From assembly GCA_024226735.1 (NCBI GenBank), contig JAAELL010000060.1:1-37161 (forward strand): a stretch of 37,161 bases of DNA, given 5' to 3'. Under the pieces are notes generated by a model. It ran no database searches and had not been told where the DNA came from. It saw only the letters and a program-made list of their open reading frames with translations. The translations under genes were made by a program, and so were the position numbers. This DNA comes from a bacterium. GTDB lineage: Bacteria > Planctomycetota > UBA1135 > GCA-002686595. This document shows positions 22,122 through 29,954 of the stretch, piece after piece (positions within the stretch are counted from its first letter, which is position 1; each line of letters starts with the position of its first letter).

Positions 22122-24726
22122 CTACGCAGAGACCCTTCTGGCCGAGCACCTCGCTCGGAACGGCGCGAGCGCCCAGAGCATCGAGGCGCTCTGCGCCGAG
22201 CACCCTCCGCACGCGGGCGAGCTGCGTGAGCTGTTCTCCGCCTACCTCGCTGCGCAAGGTGCAGTGGACGGCTCGAAGACACTTCCACTTCCGCCCCTGT
22301 TTCGCCAGGGCCACGCGCAGATTCCGCGTGCCCTCCAGGAGGACTTGCACGTCGAGCCCGGCCAGGAGGTCGGCGACTTCCGGCTCGAGGCGCTCCTCGG
22401 GCGCGGGGGCATGGGGCAGGTTTGGAAGGCGCGTCAGCTCTCGTTGGATCGAGAGGTCGCGTTCAAGCTCATGCTGCGCAAATCGGTCGACGACGAAGCC
22501 CTGGAGCGCTTCGTCCGTGAGGCGCGCGCCGGCGCGCGGTTGAGTCATCCCGGAATTGTCGCCGTTCACGATCGGGGCACCTCGGGCGGCCTGGCCTGGA
22601 TCTCGATGGAGCTGGTCGCCGGAGGGGCGACTCTGTGCGACTTCATCGAAGAGGCCGTTCGCGCCGCGTCCCTGGAGCCCGACTACTATTCGCGCGTGTG
22701 CGCGTTCGTGGCGCGCGTGGCGGGCGCCCTGCAGGTCGCCCACGCGGCGGGCATCATCCACCGCGACATCAAGCCCTCGAACATCCTGATCACGGACGCG
22801 GGCTTGCCGAAGGTCACCGACTTCGGTCTCGCGCGCATCGTCGATGAGTCGGCGCTGACGCGGACCGGCCATGTTGCCGGGACGTACTGCTACATGAGCC
22901 CCGAGCAGGCGATGGGGCGTGTGGCGGAGACGGACCCACGCACCGATGTGTTCAGCCTCGGGGCCGTTCTGTACGAGATGCTCGCCTTGCGCCGCCCGTT
23001 CGATGGGGACACGGCGGCTCAGATCGTCTCGCAGATCGTTGCGGACGACCCGATCGATCCGCGGACCATCCGTTCACGCGTGCCGCGTGACTTGGCTGTG
23101 ATCGCGGCCAAGTGCCTGGAGAAGAACCCAGGGAAGCGTTACCAGACGATGGGCGAGCTCGAGGCCGACCTGTTGAGGCATGCGTCGCACCAGCCGATCC
23201 TCGCGACGGCGCCGACGGTCGGGGAGAGGCTCGTCAAATGGGTCCGGAGGCATCCGACGGGGAGCGCCGCAACCGCGATTGCCGGCGTCGCGTTCGTCGC
23301 CATCACGGCGCTTCTCATCGCCAACTGGCGGACCGCGCGGAGCGAGGCAGCGCGCGCCGAGGAGGTTCTTGGTCTCTCCGCTTTCCAGCGCCTCGAAGAG
23401 CTGACCCAAGACGCCGCGGCTCTCTGGCCCGCAGTGCCGTCGAACATCTCGAAGTTCCGGGCGTGGATCGCACTGGCGCAGGAGTTGAACGCACGCCAGA
23501 ACGGGTTCCGCTCCCAGATGGAGCGCCTGCAGGCATCGGCGTCGAGCGGCGTGCGCGCGGCATCGGCAGCGACGGGCGAGCTCGTGTTCGACGATGAGCG
23601 CGAGAAGTGGTGGCACGGTCAGCTGCAGATGCTCACGACCGACCTCGAGGTCTTCGCGGATCTGGAAGCGGGGCTCGCGGGGAGCGGCATCTCGCCCGAG
23701 CACGGTTGGTCCGTGCAGCGTCGCCTCGATGAGGCGCTGACCCTCGAGGAGATGCTGAAGAGCCAGGAGTGGCTCGATGCTTGGGAGGAAGCGTCCGCGG
23801 CCATCCGCGACGATCTCGGTTTGGACGTTCCGCCCCAGGTTGCGCTTTGGCCGCTCGGCGTGGACCGGGCCTCAGGTCTCTGGGAGTTCTGGCACACCCA
23901 ATCGGGCGAGCGTCCGGTGCGCGTGGCGGACGGTTCGCTCGAGTTCACGGGCCAAGCTGGCATCGTGCTCGTGCTCGTCTCCGGGGGAACCTTCTGGATG
24001 GGGGCGCAGCCGGACCCCGACCAGCCCAACTACGACCGGTCCGCGCGGGCGGAGGAGCAGCCGGTGCACGAGGTGACGCTCGCTCCGTACTTCATCGCCA
24101 AGCACGAGATGACTCAGGCGCAGTGGGAGCTCTGCACGGGGCACAACCCGAGCTTCTTCGAGGCGTCAGGACCGCGCGCGCCCGTCGAGAACATCGATTG
24201 GTACGACTCACGGCGCGTCTTGGGCTCGCTCGGCCTGCGGCTGCCGACTGAAGCGGAATGGGAATACGCCTGCCGCGCCGGGACCGAGACTCCGTGGTGG
24301 ACGGGCGAGGACAAGAGCACGCTCGCGGACGCGCGCGCCACGAACCTTCAGGACAAGACCTTCGACGAGGCGCGCTCGATGCCGTCGCGGCAAGCCAGCG
24401 ACCTCCCCGAATACGAAGACGGCTTCGTCGGCACTGCGCCCGTCGCGTCCTTCCGCGGCAATGCCTTCGGGCTCTTCGACGTGTACGGCAACGTCCTCGA
24501 ATGGTGCGAGGACGAATGGGACCGCAAGTTCTACTCCCGATCACCCGAGGTGGATCCCGTCTGCAGGCAGTCGAGTAGCGCCGACAGCCGAGTGATTCGG
24601 GGCGGCAGCTACGACACCGGAACGGCTTTCGTGCGATCCGCGGCGCGCCAGCTGAACCCGGCGCCCAACACGTCGAGCGGTGCACTCGGGGTTCGCCCGG
24701 CACGGACAGTCCACGGGCTCGAGTAA
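22111..24726 (+). CDS. transmembrane Ser/Thr protein kinase with C-terminal FGE-sulfatase-like domain
   Basis: An 871-residue protein. Residues 1-80 form a helical N-terminal extension. A Hanks-type kinase domain covers about 88-360, with glycine loop GRGGMG (97-102), Lys119 in VAFK, the catalytic HRDIKPSN with Asp219, DFG at 237-239 and SPEQ at the activation-segment end. One transmembrane helix lies at about 385-406, followed by a helical extracytoplasmic stalk. An FGE/SUMF1-type domain covers about 615-865 (VSGGTFWMGA, LRLPTEAEWEYACRAG, NAFGLFDVYGNVLEWCEDEW, VIRGGSYDTG). The motif where true formylglycine-generating enzymes carry the catalytic cysteine pair reads RGGSYDTGTAFVRSAAR, with no cysteine, so sulfatase maturation is unlikely. 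A sensor or ligand-binding role is inferred. It overlaps the sigma factor gene by 11 bp. Confidence 0.9.
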   Translation: MSTDYAETLLAEHLARNGASAQSIEALCAEHPPHAGELRELFSAYLAAQGAVDGSKTLPLPPLFRQGHAQIPRALQEDLHVEPGQEVGDFRLEALLGRGGMGQVWKARQLSLDREVAFKLMLRKSVDDEALERFVREARAGARLSHPGIVAVHDRGTSGGLAWISMELVAGGATLCDFIEEAVRAASLEPDYYSRVCAFVARVAGALQVAHAAGIIHRDIKPSNILITDAGLPKVTDFGLARIVDESALTRTGHVAGTYCYMSPEQAMGRVAETDPRTDVFSLGAVLYEMLALRRPFDGDTAAQIVSQIVADDPIDPRTIRSRVPRDLAVIAAKCLEKNPGKRYQTMGELEADLLRHASHQPILATAPTVGERLVKWVRRHPTGSAATAIAGVAFVAITALLIANWRTARSEAARAEEVLGLSAFQRLEELTQDAAALWPAVPSNISKFRAWIALAQELNARQNGFRSQMERLQASASSGVRAASAATGELVFDDEREKWWHGQLQMLTTDLEVFADLEAGLAGSGISPEHGWSVQRRLDEALTLEEMLKSQEWLDAWEEASAAIRDDLGLDVPPQVALWPLGVDRASGLWEFWHTQSGERPVRVADGSLEFTGQAGIVLVLVSGGTFWMGAQPDPDQPNYDRSARAEEQPVHEVTLAPYFIAKHEMTQAQWELCTGHNPSFFEASGPRAPVENIDWYDSRRVLGSLGLRLPTEAEWEYACRAGTETPWWTGEDKSTLADARATNLQDKTFDEARSMPSRQASDLPEYEDGFVGTAPVASFRGNAFGLFDVYGNVLEWCEDEWDRKFYSRSPEVDPVCRQSSSADSRVIRGGSYDTGTAFVRSAARQLNPAPNTSSGALGVRPARTVHGLE

Positions 24727-24780
24727 CGGGTCACACGCTTCCATGTTGCCGCGAAGCGTCGCCGGGGCCGTGCGCGATCC

Positions 24781-25263
24781 TTACTTCGCCGTCGTCGCCG
24801 TCGTCGCCGTCGTCACCGTCGTCTCGATCGTCTTCTGCAAGTCCCCCTCCTCGAGCGTCAACCGCACCGTCATCGCCCGCCGGTCGCGCACGAAGCTGAA
24901 CCCCTTCTCGTCGATCAGCCCGTTTCCGTTGTCGTCCATCCCGTTGGGCACCTCGCCCTCGAGGAACGGCGCGACACGCGTGCTCAGGGAGAGCAGGTTC
25001 CACATCAGGTCGGACCCCTCCTGCGAAACGATGTGCTTGCCCGTCACGTTTTCGAACTCGACGTGCGAAGTGTCGAGCGGCGCGGCCGGTACGGGCCCCA
25101 CGGAGTCCGCCGCGACGATCAGGTCGCAGATCGCCGTCAAGACGGCGCGCGCCTCGACCTCGAGATCTTCCGCCACGGGGTCGATCGAGGACTTGGTCGG
25201 AGGCTGGGTGCAAGCAGCCGACAACGCGGCGGCAGCGAGGAAGGTGGCCATCGGGGAGCGCAT
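24781..25263 (-). CDS. small lipoprotein with calcium-loop-like motif
   Basis: A 160-residue predicted lipoprotein: MRSPMATFLAAAALSAAC gives a signal peptide with lipobox SAAC. The ATG at 25261-25263 has an AGAGGA ribosome-binding site. A helical middle is followed by NGMDDNGNGLIDE, an Asp/Asn-rich loop like calcium-binding EF or thrombospondin-3 loops, and a short beta region. The C-terminus is a Thr-rich tail encoded by three copies of GACGACGGC. I recognise no named family; the DNGNGLIDE segment is common in planctomycete secreted proteins. It lies 87 bp behind the dihydroorotase gene on the same strand, with a hairpin between them, so it may be transcribed separately. Confidence 0.65.
   Translation of the reverse strand: MRSPMATFLAAAALSAACTQPPTKSSIDPVAEDLEVEARAVLTAICDLIVAADSVGPVPAAPLDTSHVEFENVTGKHIVSQEGSDLMWNLLSLSTRVAPFLEGEVPNGMDDNGNGLIDEKGFSFVRDRRAMTVRLTLEEGDLQKTIETTVTTATTATTAK
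24784..24812. repeat. 9-bp triplet-rich tandem repeat
   Basis: Three copies of GCCGTCGTC (plus-strand view) encode the Thr/Ala tail of the small lipoprotein. The unit is in frame, so copy-number changes would alter tail length only. Confidence 0.7.
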
Positions 25264-25292
25264 CGAGATTCCTCTCGTGGGGACTGCGGCTG

Positions 25293-25310
25293 GGGAACCG
25301 GGAGGTTCCC
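25293..25310 (-). terminator. hairpin between dihydroorotase and lipoprotein genes
   Basis: GGGAACC / GGTTCCC is a perfect 7-bp stem with a 4-base loop, located 40 bp after the dihydroorotase stop and 30 bp before the lipoprotein start. No U-tract follows on the minus strand. It may be a weak terminator or a leader hairpin. Confidence 0.4.
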
Positions 25311-25350
25311 TCGGCATGCGCGGTCCGCGAGCTCCAGACGAAGCGGCGAA

Positions 25351-26673
25351 TCAGCTATAGGTGACCGGCTGCCCGCGCACCGGCTCGACCAGCGCGTGCT
25401 CCGCGTATGCGATCTCGCCGCGCAGCACCGTCGTCTGCGGCCAGCCCGCCAGCGGCCGGCCGGCGTAGGGGCTCGAGCGGGCGCGGCTCTCGAGCCACTC
25501 CAGGGGGAGCGGCTGGCTCACTTCAGGATCGACGATCACGAGGTCGCCGTCGCCGCCGACCGTCAGCTCGCCCTTCTGTGCCAGATCCCAGACGCGCACC
25601 GGCGCGACACAGGTGACGCGCACGACGTCCTCGAGCGTCAGCCAACCGTCGCGCACGCCCGTCAGGAGCAGCGGCAGAATCGTCTGCACGCCCGCGATGC
25701 CGGAGGGGGACTCGGGGTAGAGGCGAGCCTTCTCGTCCCGCGTGTGCGGCGCGTGGTCCGAACCGATGCAGTCGATCGTCCCCTCGACCAGCGCCTGGCG
25801 CAAGACGTCGAGGTGGCGGCGGTCGCGCACCGGCGGGTTCATCTGGGCGAAGGTGCCGAAGCGCTCGTAGCAGTCGGGGGCCTCGAGGAACAGATGGTTC
25901 GGCGTGACCTCGCACGTGACGAGCTCGGCCAGGTCGCGCTCGCGCAGGAGCTCGATCTCCTCGGCGGTCGACAGGTGCAGAACGTGCACCGGGCGGCGCG
26001 TCTTTTCGACGAGGTCGAGCAGGCGCCGCGTCGAACGCACCGCGCACTCGACGTCGCGCACGTCGGGGTGCGCGGTGACCGGCGTGCCCGGCTCGAGCGC
26101 GGCGTAGCGCTCGGCGAGGCGGAAGTCGTCCTCGGAGTGCACGGCGACGCGCCGCTCGCCCGAACGCAGGACGCGCTCGATCGTCTCGTCGTCGCGCACG
26201 AGCAGGTTGCCCGTCGACGAGCCCATGAAGAGCTTGATGCCGCAGCAGCCGGGCGCGTTCTCCCACTCGCCGAGGCGGTCGGCGTTCTCGGGGCTCGCGC
26301 CGAGGAAGAAGCCGAAGTCCGCGGCGCAGCGGCCCGTCGCGCGCTCCACTTTGTCGGCGAGCGCCTCGGGGCTCGTCGTCGGCGGCTTGGTGTTCGGCAT
26401 CTCGAGGAACGTCGTCACGCCGCCCGCGATCGCGGCGAGCGCACCCGAGGCGAGGTCCTCCTTGTGCTCGAGGCCCGGCTCGCGGAAATGCACCTGCGGG
26501 TCGACGAGACCGGGGAAGACGAGCTTGCCCGCGGCCTCGATCACCTGCGCGTTCGGTGCCGGAGGGAGGCCCGGGCCGAGGGCAGCGACCCGACCGTTCT
26601 CGATCGAGACGTCGAGGGGTGCGACGCCCCCGGTGGAAACGACGCGACCTCCGCGGACGAGGAGCGAGCGCAT
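25351..26673 (-). CDS. pyrC: dihydroorotase
   Basis: A 440-residue cytoplasmic zinc amidohydrolase converting N-carbamoyl-aspartate to dihydroorotate in pyrimidine synthesis. The TIM-barrel landmarks are present: the strand-1 metal motif QVHFREPG, then GGVTTFLEMPNTKPPT, the carboxylated lysine in GIKLFMGSSTGN (Lys147), CEVTPNHL, and SDHAPHTRDEK with the catalytic Asp. The usual first histidine of HxH is Gln60 (QVH), a variant I recall from Bacteroidetes-type dihydroorotases with DDQVHFREPG. Activity is therefore still expected. The ATG shares one base with the stop of the HIT gene (TGATG), so the two are coupled. Dihydropyrimidinase or allantoinase is less likely given the motif set. Confidence 0.88.
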   Translation of the reverse strand: MRSLLVRGGRVVSTGGVAPLDVSIENGRVAALGPGLPPAPNAQVIEAAGKLVFPGLVDPQVHFREPGLEHKEDLASGALAAIAGGVTTFLEMPNTKPPTTSPEALADKVERATGRCAADFGFFLGASPENADRLGEWENAPGCCGIKLFMGSSTGNLLVRDDETIERVLRSGERRVAVHSEDDFRLAERYAALEPGTPVTAHPDVRDVECAVRSTRRLLDLVEKTRRPVHVLHLSTAEEIELLRERDLAELVTCEVTPNHLFLEAPDCYERFGTFAQMNPPVRDRRHLDVLRQALVEGTIDCIGSDHAPHTRDEKARLYPESPSGIAGVQTILPLLLTGVRDGWLTLEDVVRVTCVAPVRVWDLAQKGELTVGGDGDLVIVDPEVSQPLPLEWLESRARSSPYAGRPLAGWPQTTVLRGEIAYAEHALVEPVRGQPVTYS

Positions 26674-27101
26674 CAGGCGTTCTCCGAAGCGAGGGACGCG
26701 TGCATCGCCGTGAGCAGCGTCTGGGCGTCGGCGTTCTCGAGCTTGCCGGCTCCCCAGCCGATGCCGAGGCCCGCCTCACCGCTGCGCGGGATGACGTGGA
26801 AGTGCACGTGGAATACCGCCTGGTGCGCGGCGGCGCCGTTGTTCTGCAGCACGTTGTAGTCGCTCGCGCCCGACGCGGCGAGCACCGCGCGCGCGACGCG
26901 CGGCAGGGCGCGGCCGATCGCGGCCGAGGCCTCGTCCGAGAGCTCGTGCAGGTGAGCCTTGCGCTCCTTGGGGATCACGAGCGTGTGCCCGGGGGTGAGC
27001 GGCATGATGTCGAGGAAGGCGAGGACGTGCTCGTCCTCGTACACGCGGTGGCAGGGGATTTCGCCGGCGAGGATCTTGTCGAAGATGGTCGGCTCGGTCA
27101 C
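26673..27101 (-). CDS. HIT family protein (histidine triad hydrolase)
   Basis: A 142-residue HIT-family nucleotide-binding protein of the HINT/Hit type, expected to hydrolyse nucleoside phosphoramidates or similar. It has IFDKILAGEIPCHRVYEDE at the N-terminus, LVIPKERKAHLHELSD in the middle and the triad HVHFHVIPR near the end. The NGAAAHQAVFHVHFH context is typical of the HINT branch. Translation starts at a GTG (27099-27101) that overlaps the topA stop as GTGA. The gene ends in TGATG with pyrC, so it is the middle gene of a tightly packed three-gene operon. Confidence 0.88.
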   Translation of the reverse strand: MTEPTIFDKILAGEIPCHRVYEDEHVLAFLDIMPLTPGHTLVIPKERKAHLHELSDEASAAIGRALPRVARAVLAASGASDYNVLQNNGAAAHQAVFHVHFHVIPRSGEAGLGIGWGAGKLENADAQTLLTAMHASLASENA

Positions 27102-29821
27102 TTCGACGACTTCTTCTTCTTGGTGGCCTTCTTGGCCGCCTTCTTCGCCGCGGGCTTCTTGGCGGCCTTTTTCTTGGCCGCGGGTTTCTTCGCGGCCTTC
27201 TTCTTGGCCTTCTTGGTGCCCTTCGTGCCCTTCTTGGCGTGCATCTCCTCGAGCAGCTCGACGGCGGCCTCGAGGGTCAGCGTCTCGGGGTCGCCGAAGT
27301 CGCGCGGGAGGGAAGCGTTGACGCGACCGTCGCTCACGTAGGGCCCGTAGCGACCCTTGAGCAGCTTGACGTCGACGTCGCCGAGCGCCTCGACCTTCTC
27401 GAAGATCTTGATCGGCTCGGCGGGCTGGCGCGCGCCACGTCCGCGCTTCTCCTGGGCGAGCAGGGCGAGCGCGCGCTCGCGGCCGATCGTCAGGAGATCG
27501 TCGGAGGGCTCGAGGCTGCGCGTGTCGCTGCCGCGCTTGATGTACGGGCCGTAGCGGCCGTTGTAGGCGACGATGTCCTCGCCATCGTCGTCTTTGCCGA
27601 TCGTGCGCGGCAGGGAGAGCAGCTGCTCGGCGACGTCCTGCGTCACGTCGGTGGGCTGCATGTTCTTGAGCAGCGACACCATCTTGGGCTTCTCGTCCCC
27701 GTCCGCGTCGCCGAGCTGGACGTACGGGCCGTAACGTCCGACCTTGACGTACATCGGCAGGCCCGACTCGGTGTGCGTGCCGATCGGCTCCTGGCTGCGC
27801 TGGCTGTCGTCGAGCAGCCGTTCGGCGGCCTCGATCGTCAGCTCGTCCGGACACATTTGGTCCGGAAGAGTCGCGGTGTCCTCGCCGCGCTGCACGAACG
27901 GGCCGTAGCGGCCGACGCGCACGATCACATCGCGGTCCTCGTCGTCCTTGCCGATCGGGATCGAGCAGACGGTGCGCGGATCGATGTCCGCCGTCTTCTT
28001 GTCGATCAGCGGCCGCAGCGCGCTCGTGTCCGCCTCGCCCTCGCCGTGGTAGAACTCCTCGAGATAGGGGAGCGACTTCTGCTCGCCGCGCGAGATCGCG
28101 TCGAGGCGGTCCTCCATCAACGCCGTGAAGCTCGGGTCGATCAGGTGCGTGAGGTGCTCCTGCATCAGCGCGACGACCGCCATCGCGGTGAACGTCGGCA
28201 CGAGGGCGGTGCCCTTCTTGAACGTGTACTCGCGGCGCTGGATCGTGTCGATGATCGACGCGTACGTGCTCGGGCGTCCGATGCCGAGCTCCTCGAGCGT
28301 CTTGACGAGCGTCGCCTCGGTCAACCGCGCGGGCGGCGACGTCTTGTGTTCCTGGGACTCGATGCCCGCGGCCTGGACCTCGTCGTTCTCCTTGACCGGC
28401 GGCAGGATGACCTCGCGCTCGGAGAGCGCGGCGTCGGGGTCGTCGGCGCCTTCGACGTAGGCGCGCAGGAACCCCGGGAAGTCGATGACGTTGCCGTTCG
28501 CCTGGAACACGGCCTCGGCGTCGCCGTTCTTGTTCCGGACCTTGAGCGTCATGCGCCGGCCGCGCGCGTCCTTCATCTGGCAGGCGAGCGTGCGCTTGTA
28601 GATCAGCTCGTAGATCTTCGCCTCGTCGTTGGCGGGCTTGCCACCCTCGGTCAGCTTCTTGCGGATCTCCTCGAGGGTCGCGATGTGGTCGCCGGCGGGG
28701 CGGATCGCCTCGTGCGCCTCTTGTGCGTTCTTGACCTTGTTCTTGTAGCGCCGCGGCTCGTCGGGCAGGAATTCGGTGCCGTACGTCTCGCCGATCGTGT
28801 CGCGCGTCAGCTGGATCGCCGTGTTCGACAGCGCGACCGAGTCGGTACGCATGTAGGTGATGTAGCCGTTCTCGTACAGGCGCTGGGCGGCGCGCATCGT
28901 GCGCTTGGCGTCGAAGCGCAGCTTGCGGTTGCCCTCCTGCTGCAGGGTCGAGGTCGTGAACGGCGGGGCGGGAGAGCGCGAGAAGGGCTTCTCCTCGGCC
29001 GAGAGGATGACGAACGGCTGGTCCGCGAGCGTGCCGCGCAGCTTCTCCGCCTGTGCGGCGTCGAGCAGGCACACGTCCTTCGTCAGCTTGCCCGTGTCCG
29101 GATCGAAGTCCTTGCCGACGGCGATGCGCTTCTTGTCGAGCGAGACGAGGCGCGCCCGAAACGTCTTGTCGTCCTGCGTCTTGAAGTCGGCGATCAGGTC
29201 CCAGAAGAACGCTTCCGTGAAGCGCATGCGGGCCTTCTCGCGCTCGACGAGGAGGCGGATCGCGACGCTCTGCACGCGCCCGGCCGACAGCCGCGGCGCG
29301 ACCTTGCGCCACAGGATCGGCGAGACCTCGTAGCCGTAGAGGCGGTCGATGATGCGCCGCGTCTCCTGGGCGCTGACCATGTTCTCGTCGATGTCCCGCG
29401 TCTGCTCGAGCGCCTCGAGGATCGCTCCCTTGGTGATCTCGTGGAACACCATGCGGAACACCGGGACCTTGGGATTGAGCAGCTCGACCAGGTGCCAGCT
29501 GATCGCCTCGCCCTCGCGGTCTTCATCCGTCGCGAGCAGGAGCCGGTCGACGCCCTTCAGGAGCCGCTTCAGCTCCGTGATCTTCTTCTTCTTTGCGCTC
29601 TGGACGACGTAGAGGGGCTTGAAGCCGTCCTCGACGTTGACTCCCAGGCGTGCCCAGGGCTCTTTCTTGAGGGACGCCGGAATCTCCGACGCATTCATTG
29701 GCAGATCGCGGACGTGCCCGACGCTCGACTCGACGACGTACGAATTGTCGCCGCCCCCAAGGAACTTCTTGAGGGTCTTGGCTTTCGTCGGGGACTCGAC
29801 GATGACGAGGGTTTTGCTCAT
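27098..29821 (-). CDS. topA: DNA topoisomerase I (type IA)
   Basis: A 907-residue enzyme that relaxes negative supercoils. The TOPRIM domain has Glu9 in VIVESPTKAKT and the acidic cluster TDEDREGE (99-105). The catalytic tyrosine is Tyr323 in GYITYMRTDS, equivalent to Tyr319 of the E. coli enzyme. PRLSAGRVQSVAIRLLVERE and LGIGRPSTYASII are further type IA landmarks. Instead of zinc ribbons, the C-terminal part carries at least four GRYGPYV-type repeats, a known topoisomerase C-terminal repeat. The last about 45 residues are a Lys/Ala tail (AAKKPAAKK repeats) like histone H1-type DNA-binding tails. It is the first gene of the topA-HIT-pyrC operon; the ATG is at 29819-29821. Confidence 0.97.
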   Translation of the reverse strand: MSKTLVIVESPTKAKTLKKFLGGGDNSYVVESSVGHVRDLPMNASEIPASLKKEPWARLGVNVEDGFKPLYVVQSAKKKKITELKRLLKGVDRLLLATDEDREGEAISWHLVELLNPKVPVFRMVFHEITKGAILEALEQTRDIDENMVSAQETRRIIDRLYGYEVSPILWRKVAPRLSAGRVQSVAIRLLVEREKARMRFTEAFFWDLIADFKTQDDKTFRARLVSLDKKRIAVGKDFDPDTGKLTKDVCLLDAAQAEKLRGTLADQPFVILSAEEKPFSRSPAPPFTTSTLQQEGNRKLRFDAKRTMRAAQRLYENGYITYMRTDSVALSNTAIQLTRDTIGETYGTEFLPDEPRRYKNKVKNAQEAHEAIRPAGDHIATLEEIRKKLTEGGKPANDEAKIYELIYKRTLACQMKDARGRRMTLKVRNKNGDAEAVFQANGNVIDFPGFLRAYVEGADDPDAALSEREVILPPVKENDEVQAAGIESQEHKTSPPARLTEATLVKTLEELGIGRPSTYASIIDTIQRREYTFKKGTALVPTFTAMAVVALMQEHLTHLIDPSFTALMEDRLDAISRGEQKSLPYLEEFYHGEGEADTSALRPLIDKKTADIDPRTVCSIPIGKDDEDRDVIVRVGRYGPFVQRGEDTATLPDQMCPDELTIEAAERLLDDSQRSQEPIGTHTESGLPMYVKVGRYGPYVQLGDADGDEKPKMVSLLKNMQPTDVTQDVAEQLLSLPRTIGKDDDGEDIVAYNGRYGPYIKRGSDTRSLEPSDDLLTIGRERALALLAQEKRGRGARQPAEPIKIFEKVEALGDVDVKLLKGRYGPYVSDGRVNASLPRDFGDPETLTLEAAVELLEEMHAKKGTKGTKKAKKKAAKKPAAKKKAAKKPAAKKAAKKATKKKKSSK

Positions 29822-29872
29822 CGCGCGGAAGGGGCAAGGGCGCCGACGGAACGGTCGGGTCGAAGCGGCGGG

Positions 29873-29881
29873 AGTCTAGCA
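29873..29881 (-). promoter_or_regulatory. candidate extended -10 of the topA operon
   Basis: On the minus strand this reads TGCTAGACT, matching TGnTAnnnT, about 50 bp before the topA ATG. No clear -35 is seen. It lies in the 133-bp gap after the hydrolase/dipeptidase gene. Confidence 0.35.
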
Positions 29882-29954
29882 ACCGCGGCGGCGGGTGCCA
29901 GAATGCGCGCCGACATCTGCGAAGTCGCGGGCGGCACGCCGCGACGCCGGGCGG

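Noticed and set aside
26673..29312. Reading the HIT protein as the C-terminus of an 879-residue fusion
   Set aside because: The first about 730 residues are an out-of-frame translation of topA. HIT homology starts exactly at the GTG that overlaps the topA stop.
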